This document shows, one piece after another, positions 1 to 12,179 of a stretch of 64,000 nt of DNA (the stretch's first letter is position 1; each line of letters begins with the position of its first letter). The position numbers were made by a program, and so were the translations under genes. Under the pieces are notes generated by a model. It did not search any database. It was not told where the DNA came from and saw nothing but the letters and a program-made list of their open reading frames with translations. Source of the DNA: Triglochin maritima (taxonomy: Eukaryota > Streptophyta > Magnoliopsida > Alismatales > Juncaginaceae); the NCBI GenBank assembly GCA_963682175.1, contig OY821771.1, positions 41,250,201 through 41,314,200 of the forward strand. Reading direction: 5' to 3'.

Positions 1-2007
1 AAACACGTCATTAGGGTCGTCCAACTACCGTAACTCGTCAATTTTTTTATGATGTATTTATACAATCATATATAAATTATATTCCGTTTGCATTAAGATT
101 TTGAAGAATTGATTCCGATAGGAATTTGATTTGTACACTTTTCAACTAAATATGCTTCACAATATAGAATCATGTTAGGAAACAACGGTTGACCGAAAGA
201 CCGGAAGTGATGAGAAATCCCGAACGAATGTTAGACAATAGGCAATTTAGCAAACATCTAACATGTATCTAACTTCTGAGTAAACGATAAAAAAACAAAC
301 CATAATGTCTAAGTATGTGTGGAAACTCAAATCAAGAAAAATGTGGACAGAGATTTGTGAAGTTTCATTGTGGTGGAATGTAGAGTTACAACGGAAAAAG
401 AGAGATTGGACAAGTAAATGCTCGGAATAGATTTGAGAGTTAGATGAAAGACTCATCTAACAACAATTTTTCTCTCAAAATTCCTGAAACCTAAGGTTGA
501 CGGTGACTAAACCAACTTCTCCCAATTAATTGGGTGGCTCTCAACACTCTAAAATCTCATTAAACCCTAATTAGCTCTTTCGGTCTCGGCATTCCTGAAC
601 TGGAATTGGAAAAGAATGAAAACTTTCAATCTCCTTATAAATTCCAACTAAAAGGTAATTCAGAAAATAATCAAGAATTTTTTAAATTATCATCCATGTC
701 ATATGACGTTGATTTTATGCAATATTATCGCTCGGAAGCTTCTCTTATTTTGTAATTATTATCAATGAAGTGGATATCCATTGTGTGAAAAGGTATTCAA
801 TAAGGAAAATACTACAAAATTAACCAACCAAACATAATTTAACCGCTACACGGTGTAAGGACTGCAAAAACTGGTTAGCATTTTTTTCCTAAAAAATGAC
901 AATGAAAATTTCTTGACTTTGAAATTTGAAATCCTTAGTGTTAGTTTTCCTATTATGTCATTTTTCTCAACCAACGCAATTTACCCCAAATTTACTGATC
1001 ACACGATCACAACAAAACACAACATAAACTCTACTAGAGCATCCACAGTTTATAGAGCAATAAACATAAACAATGCTATAAAATCATCTAAACAACGTAA
1101 AGAAACTATAGCTCTAAACTCACAATCAAAAACACAAGGGTATAATTGTCATTTTACCAAAATATCCTTACAAAACCTAATTCTCATAAGTTCAGGGGAA
1201 AACAATAAATTTCCCAATTAATAGAATTTTCTACAAATATTTTCAAGGAAAAGATGTCAATTTCCCCAAATTAAAACATTTTCACAATTATAAAAAATTC
1301 CAAGGTTTATTAAGCAATTAAACCAATTATTCTTATTTTTCAAATATGAATAATTCCAGGGTTTTTCCAGCAATTGATCCAATTATTAAACAATTACAAT
1401 TAATTCTAGGGTTAACTATATAACGAAACACAACTGAATGACAAGATTTATTCTGCAATTAACCTAGTTAATTATTAACTCATCAAATATAATTAAAGCA
1501 CATGGTTTATTCTGCAAAATAACCAACTTAACTTTCCAACCAAATACTTACACATTCCAGGGGCCACATACAAAATGCCTAACACCAAACCCACACAAAC
1601 CCTAGTAGTCGCCAGCCCGTCTGCCCGCCACCGGCAGTTAGCCACCGTTGGTCCCGTCGCAGCCCCAACACGCCCCCAAATCCACACCTCCAACCATGTG
1701 GAACCCGGAACAAGGGGTGGGTGGCGTACCTTCCAAGGAGCTCGTCGGGGAAAGGGACGTCTTCCCCTCCGTATCTACGTAAGGATCGCGTCGGCGCCGG
1801 AGCTCCACGTTGGAGTCGCTGCGAGAGTTGGGAGAGGATGAGAAGTAGGAGGGATAGGTTCTTGGAAAAGGTAGGGATTTGGGGATTTTGGAAAAGAATA
1901 AGATGGGGAGGAAAAAGAAGGTTGAGAGTCTAACATCTAACTATTTTGAAAGACGAAATAGTGAACAATAAGATTCTTGTATCAAAGAAAAGGAGGAGGA
2001 TGTATCA
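1..2007. other. Intergenic, no supported gene
   Basis: AT-rich sequence with only short unsupported open frames. A stretch near 1036-1120 starts with a GAGCATCCACAGT-like motif typical of Harbinger MITE ends, but I could not find a matching second end. A GC-richer patch at about 1600-1830 has an open frame on each strand with no recognisable domain. Confidence 0.6.
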
Positions 2008-2016
2008 TTTTCTCTT

Positions 2017-2297
2017 GGAATTGTTATTCGTCATCTGCAAATTACTTAAATAATTCACGCTAATTATCATTTTTTCATTCACATTTCATTTAATACCCAT
2101 TAAATCGCCCGCGCCAATATTCGTCTGAGACATCCCCCATGGGGGAGACGTCCAAGTCAGACGTTATACCCATGGCTTTCGAGACATTATTTTTTATGTT
2201 TGAGAGGAAAATAAAAAGAGAGTTGTAGTGAAAAAGTGAAATGAAAAGAGATATAAGTAAAAAGGAGAGAATGACAAAACGGTAAATAGTAGTTCAG
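2017..2297. mobile_element. Short non-autonomous MULE (deletion derivative)
   Basis: The ends (GGAATTGTTATTCGTC at the left, the complement of CTGAACTACTATTTACCG at the right) match the terminal inverted repeats of the larger MULEs at 3751-4829 and 39322-40391. The right arm also shares the family's sub-terminal ACCGTTTTGTCATTCTCTC stretch. A CATG-centred palindrome (CCCCCATGGGGG) lies in the middle. Flanking 9-mers at 2008-2016 and 2298-2306 agree at 7 of 9 positions and fit a decayed target duplication. Confidence 0.6.
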
Positions 2298-2306
2298 TTT
2301 TCTTTA

Positions 2307-3741
2307 GTGCGTAAATTTGCATCTACTAGTGCAATGGACCATCGAACTCTACTACTTTAGTCATTGAGAATTTTTTTTTCTTTATCATCACAATGTAGGT
2401 CTGATCTGTTGTACAAATTGATAAATGCTACAAAACAAATTAAAATTTCTTACCATTAATTACTTAGTTAGAAAATGTATTTACGTCAAAACCAACTTAG
2501 TAAGAAAAAAACATAATTTTTTCGTGGTCATGAAAATAGTAGTTTTCTGGGACAAATTATATACGGAGTTAGCATTTGTATTGTATTGGAGCCAAGTTTC
2601 ACTTTGGTTGTGTAGGTAGGAATTAGGCTTGATACGCCATGAAATAAAATATTCTCATTGCCAGTTTAATTCAAATGATACAAACAGGAGCCCAAGTGTC
2701 CTTACATAGCAGATATAATTATCACAATCAACGAAACCAATATTAACCGACAGTGCGATTTCTGAATAAGACACCAAACTAAAAACTAATTGAAGAGAAA
2801 AATATATAATTAATATACACGTCATCGCCATGCAAAAGTTCCACTTGTTATTCGGAACCTCCCATCCAATAAGTATGTTAGTTGTTGTCCATGTTTAAAT
2901 TAGAAAAATCAGCAAGTTCACGTGATTAAGCCTCAAATCAGAGCATTGAAGGGTAATGCTTATATATACAATTTCTTGTGTTTAATAAGCCCAATATGAA
3001 ATACATATATTCATTTAAGCTTAATGTGGTAAAATATCTGCTATGCAGTGCAACAACATAAGTTATTGACTACTCAACCAATTTTTAAATTCCAAACATT
3101 CCAAACACGCAAATGAGATTGTTGGATTTAATCTTTAATCTTGACAATCTCAAGATAAGTGATCTTTTAACTGAATTAGACCGAGTTAGTAGTTCATTCA
3201 TACAATAAACAATGCTAGCAGGTATGCACTGTCGGTAGATAACCTGATTGTACTTGTACAGCAGTTAATGTTCCATAATTACGAGATGATCTATCATTTT
3301 AAAGAAAACGGGTCGTTCAACGCACAAATTTATTTTTACTAAACCCTTATTAAAAGAAAAAAAAGGTTTTCGTGTTGTGTGCTCGATCCTATTAATTTGT
3401 GGTGTTATTTGTTGTTGAGTGATTTGTTCCTCTTAAAGAAAATGTGTTGACCAATAGACTAACAACCTTCGATTTCATAATGTGGTGAAGATGGTTTGGT
3501 TTATTCAATTGTTAATTAGGTTGTTATGATAATATGTGGTTCTATTCTTCATTTGGCACAAAAAAAACTTGATTAACTAACAAAAGAAGTTGACGTTTTT
3601 TCTACCTTTGTTTTGCGCTTCTTTTACACTAATTACAATTCGAACTCCAAATTATTAAACAGTGTTTTTTTTCAAACTTCTTTTCCTTTGTATCCAGCAC
3701 TATGGTTTTCATTACTCAAATTGTTAGCAAAAGTTTTATGA
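2307..3741. other. Intergenic, no supported gene
   Basis: AT-rich DNA with no open frame that resembles a known protein. I see no RNA gene or bounded repeat in it. Confidence 0.6.
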
Positions 3742-3750
3742 GTTTAGTTA

Positions 3751-4829
3751 CTGAATTGCTATTCGTCGTCCTAAAACTACTTAAATCGTCCCAACAGATT
3801 ACCATTTTGTCATTCTCTCATTTCTACTGCTATAACGCGACATTTTACTCTCCTATCACACATCTCTCTTCATCTTCCTCTTATAATCATAAAAAATAAT
3901 GTTTTGAATGTCAGTAATGAGCCACCGGACGCGCCAGTGTACTCGAATCCGGTAAAATATCTAACATCTTTTTAATAAAAAAAATAATAAATAATAAAAA
4001 ATTACGGGTGTCCGACGGAGCCGCCCCACGTAGGAGGGGGGCGTCTGGGTAAGACGCCTCCCCCATGGGGGAGGCGTGTTACCCTGACGCCCCGCTCATG
4101 GGACGAATGTCTTAGCCAGACACATCTCTCCTTCGCGGGGCCGCTCCGTCGGACACCCGTAATTTTTTATTTTTATTATTTTTTTTAAAAAGATAATTGA
4201 TTATAAATTTAGATAATTGTTAAATTAATTAATTAATAAGTTAATAATTACTATATTCGGATGACCGATACTCCTTCGGTACACCGAAAATTCAAAAATT
4301 TCCAGATCCCCGAACGACCTGTCGAGGTGGTATTTGTAAGTCATGATGTTTTACCGCCGGGGGATTTTGGATCTTAAAAAATGTTGGATTTGGAAAATTT
4401 TTGAATCTTTATCACTTGCAAAAAACTCATTGTAATCCGACCGGTTACTACCGAAAACTTGCAAAGAAACGTCAAATAATTTGAGGTAACACACCGTATA
4501 ATTTTAATTTGACAAAAAAATAAAAAAATGGATGTCTGGCTAAGATGCCTCCACCATGGTGGAGGCGTCTTAGCCAGACGCCTCGACCATCGTACAGGCG
4601 TCTTAGCCAGACGCCCGAGTCGGAAAAAAAATCCGCCTCCGTTATTTCGCCTGATCTAGGTGCTTCGCCAGACATTTTCGTGGTGTTGGTATTAGGAATG
4701 TTAGTAAAACTGAGTCAAAAACCTTGTTTAAAGACACGGGACGATATGAGTATTAAATATATTGTTAAAGACAATTTGATAATTTCAAGAGGCGATTTAA
4801 GTAGTTTTGGAACGACATTTAGTAGTTCT
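3751..4829 (+). mobile_element. Non-autonomous MULE, copy 1
   Basis: Inverted ends read inward as CTGAATTGCTATTCGTCGTC and AGAACTACTAAATGTCGTTC, each followed by ACTACTTAAATCG. Flanking 9-mers at 3742-3750 and 4830-4838 (GTTTAGTTA and CTTTAGTTA) differ at one base, as expected for a Mutator 9-bp duplication. There is no transposase. Inside is an inverted repeat of about 45 bp per arm (about 3970-4024 against 4140-4192) and palindromes of GACGCCTCC-CATG-GGAGGCGTC type. A second copy lies inverted at 39322-40391. Confidence 0.8.
3970..4192. repeat. Inverted repeat inside MULE copy 1
   Basis: Two AT-rich plus GC-rich arms read as reverse complements; both include TACGGGTGTCCGACGGAG and its complement. 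They enclose GACGCCTCCCCCATGGGG-type palindromes. MULE copy 2 keeps only one matching arm (about 40125-40180), so the second arm is specific to this copy or was lost from the other. Confidence 0.75.
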
Positions 4830-5087
4830 CTTTAGTTATTACACAATATTGTTATTCTAATCGTGCAACGCGCAAGTAGAAATGCTAGTATAATTATATA
4901 TTCGTTCAGCACTGCAATCCGTTGGACTCATTCACCATTTGCAGATTGATCCAAAAGCCGGTCCATTAAGACAATTGGGCTGCTATCCTCAGACCAGAAT
5001 TTGATGACCCGTTTAGAGCATTCCAGACGAAATGGTTGGCACTTGGCAGAACAGTCACGACACTTCTACCTTCTCTTTACGAGCGCT

Positions 5088-5143
5088 AGAATTCTCCCGA
5101 GTCTTCTCATTCTCTTCTCCACCCTCTAAACTAACTATAAATA
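5088..5143 (+). promoter_or_regulatory. Heat-shock promoter of sHSP gene 1
   Basis: At 5088-5107 four alternating 5-bp heat-shock-element modules read aGAAt, tCTCc, cGAGt, cTTCt; the outer two are perfect nGAAn/nTTCn units. A TATA box (TATAAATA) follows at 5136-5143, about 100 bp before the ATG at 5240. Element close to TATA close to sHSP start is the standard heat-inducible layout. Confidence 0.7.
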
Positions 5144-5239
5144 ACTTCCACACTTGCTTTCCCTTCCATCAGAAACCAACCAACCGAAAGCAATCGTCTC
5201 AAATCCGAATTCGATCTTCTCTGTTTTAGCTATTTCAAA

Positions 5240-5710
5240 ATGTCTATCATCCCGAGCTTCTTCGGTCGCCGCAGCGACGTCTTTGACCCGTTCTCCCTTC
5301 ACACCTGGGATCCATTCCAGAGCTTTCGTTCTCTCCATGAGTTCAGCCCGGCCTTCGCCAACGAAACTGCGGCCATCGCCAATACGAACATCGACTGGAA
5401 GGAGACTCCGGAGGCGCACATGTTCAAGGCAGATCTTCCAGGACTGAAGAAGGAGGAGGTGAAGGTGGAGGTGGAGGATGGGAACGTGCTCCAGATAAGC
5501 GGGGAGAGGAACAAGGAAAAAGAAGAAAAAACAGATCGATGGCATCGGGTTGAGAGGAGCAGCGGGAAGTTCCTGAGGAGGTTTCGTCTCCCTGAGAACG
5601 CCGAGGTGGATCAGGTCAAGGCATCCATGGAGAATGGTGTGCTCACTGTTACCGTCCCCAAGGAGGAGGTTAAGAAGTCCGACGTCAAAACCATCGACAT
5701 ATCCGGCTAA
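5240..5710 (+). CDS. Class I cytosolic small heat-shock protein, gene 1
   Basis: Intronless 156-residue ATP-independent chaperone. Family members form oligomers that hold unfolding proteins during heat stress for later refolding by Hsp70/Hsp100; this is family knowledge. The N-terminus [19 protein letters not shown] is the class I signature. The alpha-crystallin domain covers roughly residues 50-145, with the plant [15 protein letters not shown] strand, [10 protein letters not shown], and the conserved GVL in [12 protein letters not shown]. It ends in DISG without an organelle signal, so it is cytosolic. The length is normal for the class. Start chosen at 5240 because it yields the canonical N-terminus directly after a leader of about 70-100 bp. 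A close paralogue lies at 17821-18285. Confidence 0.95.
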   Translation: MSIIPSFFGRRSDVFDPFSLHTWDPFQSFRSLHEFSPAFANETAAIANTNIDWKETPEAHMFKADLPGLKKEEVKVEVEDGNVLQISGERNKEKEEKTDRWHRVERSSGKFLRRFRLPENAEVDQVKASMENGVLTVTVPKEEVKKSDVKTIDISG

Positions 5711-6130
5711 GGGAATACATGCAGAGTTACATATCGTCTGGTGTGGTCGATTGAGTGTCTGTTGTTGTGATGTAGGCATCTATGAATAATGTACGGTTGG
5801 TATTAAGTTCGCTACGTAAGTTTGTCTTTTGAAGGTTTTGTAAGTTTGTAATGTCTTGCATGTAAGTTTGTGTTTTGAAGGTTTTATAAGTTTGTAATGT
5901 CTTGCATATGTTGAATTAACATCAGTTTGGGTATTCGTCCTTGTAATTCTTTTCTCGATCATGATAGCTTTGACGGGGTATATGATCACTAGGTTGGTGA
6001 TTGATAAAAAAATTGGACATCGATCGTAACTCGCAGGTAGAGTGGGTTGCCCACAGAAAAATTTGGATAAATCAGCATTTTAATTCCCATTTTTAAAATG
6101 AATAAAAAGTAAATTAATGCAGTTCTTACA
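5711..6130. other. 3' flank of sHSP gene 1
   Basis: Probable 3' UTR with AATAAT near 5784. The stretch 5810-5910 contains an imperfect direct repeat of GTAAGTTTGT-GTTTTGAAGG-type sequence, two to three copies. No gene. Confidence 0.5.
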
Positions 6131-6138
6131 ATCTGGCA

Positions 6139-6762
6139 TAGGGATGCCAACAGATCGGTTCCGGTTCGGATACTAGTACAACCAGAACCGAAACCGAATT
6201 ATAAATTGGGACCCAGAACCGAATCCGGATTCGGATCGGTTCCCAACATGAGTACCTAAAATCAGATCCGATTGGTTAAAGGGTACCCAGAATCGGATCT
6301 GTTGGAACCGAATTCAGTACAAAATTTGAATTTTTCAATGTGTTTTTTGCGGATTTAGTCAAAAAAACTCATCCCAAAAGATTTGTTGAAACAAATGGCC
6401 TATGGTGAAGTTTTATAGTTTGGATTTGGAGTGAGAAATTCGTTTTTTCCGACGCGGGACTATAGTTTCCACACAAAATTTGTTTTTTTCCAAACAATAT
6501 CCATTCAGGATAGCATTAATTATCAACTCCCATGAGTTGGTGTAGTGGTGAAGCTCGTGTGATTGTGGCCCATGCACCTCAGGTTTGAATCCTGGTAGAT
6601 GACATTTTTCTTGAAAATATCGTTCATGTCGGATATGGTTCTAGGTCCATTGGCAAGAACCATATCCGAACCGGAACCGGGTCGGTTCTTAAAGTGTATA
6701 TCCAGAACCTTCCCATATCCGTTTTGTCCCGATTCGGTTCCAGATAGTCGTTGCCACCCCTG
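6139..6762. mobile_element. Non-autonomous hAT element
   Basis: Ends TAGGGATGCCAAC and the complement of CAGGGGTGGCAAC are Ac/hAT-type inverted termini. Flanking 8-mers ATCTGGCA (6131-6138) and ATCCGGCG (6763-6770) match at 6 of 8, both differences being transitions. The interior is rich in ACCGGAACCG/CGGTTCCGG repeats. No transposase frame. Confidence 0.65.
6528..6603 (+). repeat. tRNA-like SINE fragment inside the hAT element
   Basis: The stretch has a box-A-like GGTGTAGTGGTGAAGC and, about 35 bp later, a box-B-like GGTTTGAATCC, the split RNA polymerase III promoter of tRNA-derived SINEs. It does not fold as an evident intact tRNA by eye, so it is called a SINE head, not a tRNA gene. Confidence 0.4.
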
Positions 6763-6770
6763 ATCCGGCG

Positions 6771-7268
6771 CCACTTCCTCAGTTTAAACTGATGTCATTT
6801 TTATTATATTATTATTATTCTCAAAAGGAACCGTCATGTTTTTGTGATTTTTATTCTTCTCTAGCACACCATTAGCTCTTAACACATTGTAAGTGGAAAA
6901 TCATGAAGACAACGAAAGATGATTAAGATGGGGGTAATAGTAAGATATTGGAAGATGTACTTTGCATGATATTAACGTTGACGAGTCTTTGGGAACGTCG
7001 GTCTTATTTTTCTTGAACCAATGGAAGGAAATGGAATACAATGCTCTGCTTTTTTGTTTGTTTTTGAAAGCTTGACTCCAATGTTTTGCTACACTCCCAT
7101 CCTTTGAAAGAATAACTCATCGAAATTATTAGGAAACCTGGATCATGTAATTTTTTGTAACTTCCGGGATTTGATAACAAATTTTTTTTTAATAATCTAT
7201 TCCACTTTTTTTAAATCTTAAACATCTTATATAATTGAGCTTGTTGATATGGACTAACCTTAAGAGAC
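6771..7268. other. Intergenic, no supported gene
   Basis: AT-rich spacer between two hAT-type elements; nothing recognisable. Confidence 0.6.
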
Positions 7269-7276
7269 CTTCCAAG

Positions 7277-7969
7277 TAGGTTGTTCACGGGGCAGGTTTG
7301 ACCCGCCAACCCACTCCGTTCCGCCTCCCGTGGGGCGGGTTGTTGTGGAATTTTTCTCTACCCGCAACACGTAACCCGTCAGACTAAACGGGGCGGGTTG
7401 CGGTTGATGTGTAATCCATCACATTTACCCGTTACAATATAATTAAAAAATAAACATAATCCTATTTCAGTATTTCTTACTTTCATATCCCCATCTCCAT
7501 TTCATCGCTTGGAGTGAGAATCTGTTTGGAAGTTAATCAACTTGTTAATATGTTTTTTTAGTTTAATCTACTCTTGTATTCCTCTACTACAACACAAGTA
7601 GTCTCCGTTGGTAATACTTTATTTTTCTGAAGTGTTAGAAATTTTAATTCTTAATTAATGTGTTATTGAAGTATGAATATCATATTCAAAACTCAATGTC
7701 TTGCAATCCTAAAGATTAATCCTAAATTCTTGAACGTAATATTCTCTCACTGTGCTTTAGCATGTACTTTGAACAATTAGGATATGTATTATGAATGTAA
7801 TTTGTTTGTTGGTTGAAATTTGGATGAAGAAACCAATTTGAGTTTACTTTGAAATCAATACACCCGTTCCGCTCGCTTAACCCACCCCACCCCGCCACAC
7901 CTAACCCGTCCTTAAGTGGGACGGGTAGCAGTCATTTTTTTTACCCACCCCGCCCAGTCTGCAGCGCTA
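7277..7969. mobile_element. Non-autonomous hAT element with perfect 8-bp duplication
   Basis: A perfect 8-bp target duplication CTTCCAAG flanks it at 7269-7276 and 7970-7977. Ends TAGGTTGTTCACGGGGC and the complement of TAGCGCTGCAGACTGGG share TAG plus a G-rich sub-terminus. GC-rich CCCGCC/GGGCGGG runs sit near both ends; the centre is AT-rich. No transposase. Confidence 0.7.
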
Positions 7970-7977
7970 CTTCCAAG

Positions 7978-8996
7978 AGATGGTACCGTTTGTATAATAA
8001 GAAGTTAAATTTATATTGGGCATTCTGACTTCAAAATTTTCACTACTATTGATAGGAACCGTGAAGTGCTCGAGTTCCTTTACCTAGCGAGTGGGTCCCT
8101 AATTTGGTATGATTGCAATAAAGAGAACGACCCCCACAAGCCTCAAGGTTTGTAAGGCTATAATTTTTACGTTTTGAGTGGATTTAACCTGTCAACCCAC
8201 CTCTCCCAAGGCAAGGTGGGTTGTGGCAACTTATCACACACGCCAACTCAACACCTGCTAACACCACCTGATAAATGGGTTGGTTGTTGTTATCTTTGAA
8301 CCTGTCCCGCTTGACCCACCATTGATAGAGTACATATCGGGTTGGACCTAGAGAGGGTCGTGTTGGCCCACCCAGCACCCAGGTCTAATCACCAACCTAA
8401 AATATATTTATTATTCAATAAATACATATATTATATTTTAAATATTTAATTATGAGTTTTGTTTTATGACTTTGAAACAACTTAATCAAAATTACATTTG
8501 ATAAATTATTATACATAAAACATTTACATTAACCAAACACTTGACGTTGACACTGAATTTGAACAAACGTATAGTAACAAAAACAAAACAAAAAACAAAA
8601 AACAAAATAACCCTAGTCGTCTCTTCTTCCTCACAAAATCCTTGTCGTGTTTCGTGTTATCCAATTTTTTGTGATATATATAACTTTGTTATGATTTTAA
8701 AAGTTATAATTCATTAAAATACAAAATCTAAATACTCATCACATATAACCCATTTAATTTGTTTACTTTCTTCTCTAAATACAACATGTTTATTAACTCG
8801 ACCCACCCCTTGCCTAACTCAGTCTTAGGTTAGACAGATAACAATCGTCTTTTATTGCCCCGCCTCATCCATCCCCCATTTACATATTTTACTTAGGTAG
8901 GATGGGTAACAGTGGGTAAAAAAATCCCACCCCAACCCGTACCAACGCACTCACAACCTTAGTTCCAATTGTCTCAATCTCTATGAAACCTCCAAT
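7978..8996. other. Intergenic with hAT-like GC-rich patches
   Basis: Patches at about 8170-8390 and 8790-8960 carry CAACCCACC/GGTGGGTTG motifs like the ends of the preceding hAT element, so this may be a second, decayed copy. I could not find a target duplication. No gene. Confidence 0.4.
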
Positions 8997-10832
8997 CACA
9001 GCTGAAAAAAAGGCCTATAACATTGAATATTAAGGGAGTACAACGTCGGGTTGACCACCTTGATTGACCGACGTGGTAGATGATGAACATTATATGATGG
9101 TACTCTTTTATGTCGGTCTAACATCTGACGTGTTAGTGGGGGTCTATCACATCGGAGGTTTACCATAACCAACATGGTAGACCCATTATCAATTTATTGA
9201 TTTTTATGAAATCGATGTTGTAGACCCCTTACAACGTCGGTTGTCTATAAAAACCGGCGTTGTATTATTATTATTTTTTTATTTCATATTTTTGTTTTAT
9301 TCATTTGATGTATGTAATTCGGACTCAAGCCCTGCAACATTCATATTTAATTCAGCAACATTCACATTCACATATATTCCCTGCAACATTAATTCATCAC
9401 AGAAGGAAAGATACATCTTGATGTCTTACCAACAAAGAATTAAGATTCATATATGTAACAAACAAATGCACCTAATGAATACTACAACATAGGCAAACAA
9501 GCCACTACCATCCACATATGCTGAACATTTTGTTCTTCCATTCGAAAAACACATTCTTCAAAGCAATATCTATCGACAAATTAACATGTACAAGTATTAA
9601 GCCTGTTGAAAAAGGTTTTACCTAACTAGCCTTAACACTGTACAATTATTAAGCCTTATAAAATTAACAACTACCACAGCTTTAAAAACATACGACTAAT
9701 AAAGTAAGAAAATCACCTCTCAAGTGTTCCATCTATCTCCTCTTGCGAAAACAATTGAGACTTTTCTTCAAAAATCTACAAAAAATTATATTTTTAAATA
9801 ATTAATATAACAAAACCATTATAACCTAACATGTAAGTTACAAGTCGCAAATACTTGTCGTAAATCTCCATCTTCCAATCGAATTTTCGAAAAAATTCGG
9901 TAGCACTTCATCTAAAATTTCTACTATTAAATTTTAAATATGTGCCAATAAACAATCCACGTGCAACCGAATAACAATTAATACATCTTATTTACTTTCT
10001 CAATCCTCACTATATTTTACATTCTTATTCGAGTTTTACAAAATAAAAATTTCGTAGTACCGACAACAAATATATGTGAAAAAATAAAACAAAATTTCAA
10101 CAACAATCAGAAGCTTCTAAACATCAATGTAGACAAAATGGAATCTTTTAATTTTAAAGATGTAGACACATACCTACTAGAGAAGAGGGTTGTCGGGGAG
10201 CAGAGGCCGCACAGGGATGAGGTTGTCGGGGATGGGAGGTTGGCTAAGGTCAGGTTGGGGAGAGGGAGGCTGCTGAGGTCGGGAAGAGGTTGTTGGGGTC
10301 GGGGAAGATGGCAAGGGCTAGTGGGGGGAGAAAAGGGAGGTCGGCTGGGGTCAGGGAGGTCGAGGCGGTCAGGGAGAGGTCGGCGACTAGAGTTTATGTT
10401 TCTTGATTTCCAGATTAACGGGGTTTCGTTTTTGTTTACGTTGCTTATACCCAAAAAAAATTCAACCCTTCCACGTCGGAATACTTAAAAGCCGTCTTGG
10501 AAGACCACCCTACCACGTCGGTCCGACAAAACCGACGTGGTAGGGGTATGAATTGTTTAATTTTTTTAGAAGAACCATTCCACATCAGACTATTTAAAAC
10601 CCGACATTGAAGACTACCCAACAACGTCGGTCTGAAAAATCAACGTGGTAGGTTATGAATTGTTTGATTTAAAAAAGAAAGAGAACTCTTCAACGTCAGA
10701 CTATTTAAATGCCGACATGGAACATCCTACCACGTCGGATAACTAAAATCAACGTTGTACGAGGTCTTCCACGTTGGATTAGAAATGTCTGACGTGCTAG
10801 GGACGATGTGGTAGACAGATTTTCTAGCAGTG
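8997..10832. mobile_element. Non-autonomous CACTA-type element
   Basis: The right end is the complement of CACTGCTAGAAAATCTG, a standard CACTA terminus. The left end CACAGCTGAAAAAAAGG is a decayed match. Both sub-terminal zones (about 9040-9250 and 10465-10810) are packed with ACGTCGG/CCGACGT units in both orientations, the usual sub-terminal transposase-binding pattern of CACTA elements. Flanking triplets AAT and ACT match imperfectly. The G-rich block 10180-10400 gives overlapping low-complexity open frames and no recognisable protein. Left boundary is the weaker one. Confidence 0.6.
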
Positions 10833-11029
10833 ACTCAACCCTCGTTGATACCGTACACATTCTGCTATTAATTTGTTTGAGAAATTTGAAATTTTTCATA
10901 TGCCAAAAACCTTTAGTAACATCATGAAGTTTTTAATTTTAACCCAACATTTAAGACAAATAATAGCGTCATTGTGATATGCCAACGCTCAATTCAACTT
11001 GATTTCATTTGAGTTATCTCTGTGGTGAA

Positions 11030-12174
11030 TGATGCATTGCATACATTGCATCATATGTCTTATTTACAGAATACAGGGACCTGAATGCAAATTACCCATA
11101 TCCCGAGCATAAACACGTGCAAAAGACTCATTTCTATCAGAAAGACCAAGTCAAGATTATCAAGATTCAAATGGAAGTCCATCCAAGCATAAAAACATTC
11201 AAAGACCTAATTACAAAAAGGCCAAGGACTTAAGCACAAAAGTAGCCAGAGACTTAATTGCAAAAAAACCGAGGACCCGACTGCAAATTAAAGTACAAAA
11301 ATATTATTTTGGATAAGTTCTAAAGAAAAATCAATTTGGATCTCCAAATATATGAAGAAATAAATTCGGAGCTCAAAAGAAAGGAAAGAAATCAATCCAG
11401 ACGCGCAAATGACAGTTAAATCATACCATAAACACACAGGAAAAATCTGGATCCACTCAGAGCAAATATTGCGGCGAAATCGCCTCACCTTACATGTGTT
11501 ATGCGGCGGAAACGCCGCACCCCTTGCGATCCGTGGCCCCAGATTTTGTCCAGTCGTGTCTTGACGCATGTACTTTCCTATTTTATACTTGGGTCCCTTG
11601 TATCGGCTATAAAAACCCTGAAACGATGTTGTGAGAGTCTTAGTTTTTGTTCCATACTTTAGTAATAAAATTCTGTTTTTTTTATTTCTTGTTTTTAGTT
11701 TTCTTTTGTAGTTTCTCTAGGACCTCTTCTCATTCTCTCCATCCATGAGTTTCTAACTCTCTCCAAAGGGTGGGGGTGACGGATTTAGGGTGATGAGAAG
11801 AAGAATAATGTTATTATTTTAATTTCGTGTTAGTATATTTTGATTACTTGAGTTTATGTTGAGTCATTTATCATGTAATGCTTTATAACTAATTTGATTT
11901 ATTATAAGTTTCAGAATTCTCTAATCTAAACCCGATATCTAAACCTCCACCCACTAGACTCCCATCCTTCTTTGCTTTATTTTTAATTTGTTTTTGTTGT
12001 TCTCGCTTTAGATAATAAAAAACCAAAAATCTCAAACCAACCTTATTTCTCTCTCTTTCTTTCCCTAATCGAAAATCACAAAAATAACAATATCTCTCCC
12101 TCCTTGTGTTCGACCCGTACTTGCCACGTCTTCATTGACGTCGTGCACTTGCTGTATAAATTTAATTCTCATCA
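11030..12174 (+). mobile_element. Solo LTR, Athila/Ogre-like Gypsy
   Basis: Begins TGATGCATTGC, ends TTCTCATCA, and is flanked by a perfect 5-bp duplication GTGAA (11025-11029 and 12175-12179). The 3' part (GTTCGACCCGTACTTGCC ... CGTGCACTTGC) resembles the LTR tail of Athila/Ogre Gypsy elements, recalled from family knowledge. A TATA box (TATAAAAA) lies at 11608-11615. No internal region or second LTR follows, so it is a recombination remnant. Confidence 0.75.
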
Positions 12175-12179
12175 GTGAA

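Noticed and set aside
10107..10488. Pro/Leu-rich and Gly/Arg-rich overlapping frames inside the CACTA element
   Set aside because: Low-complexity products of a purine-rich tract on both strands, without domain or splice support.
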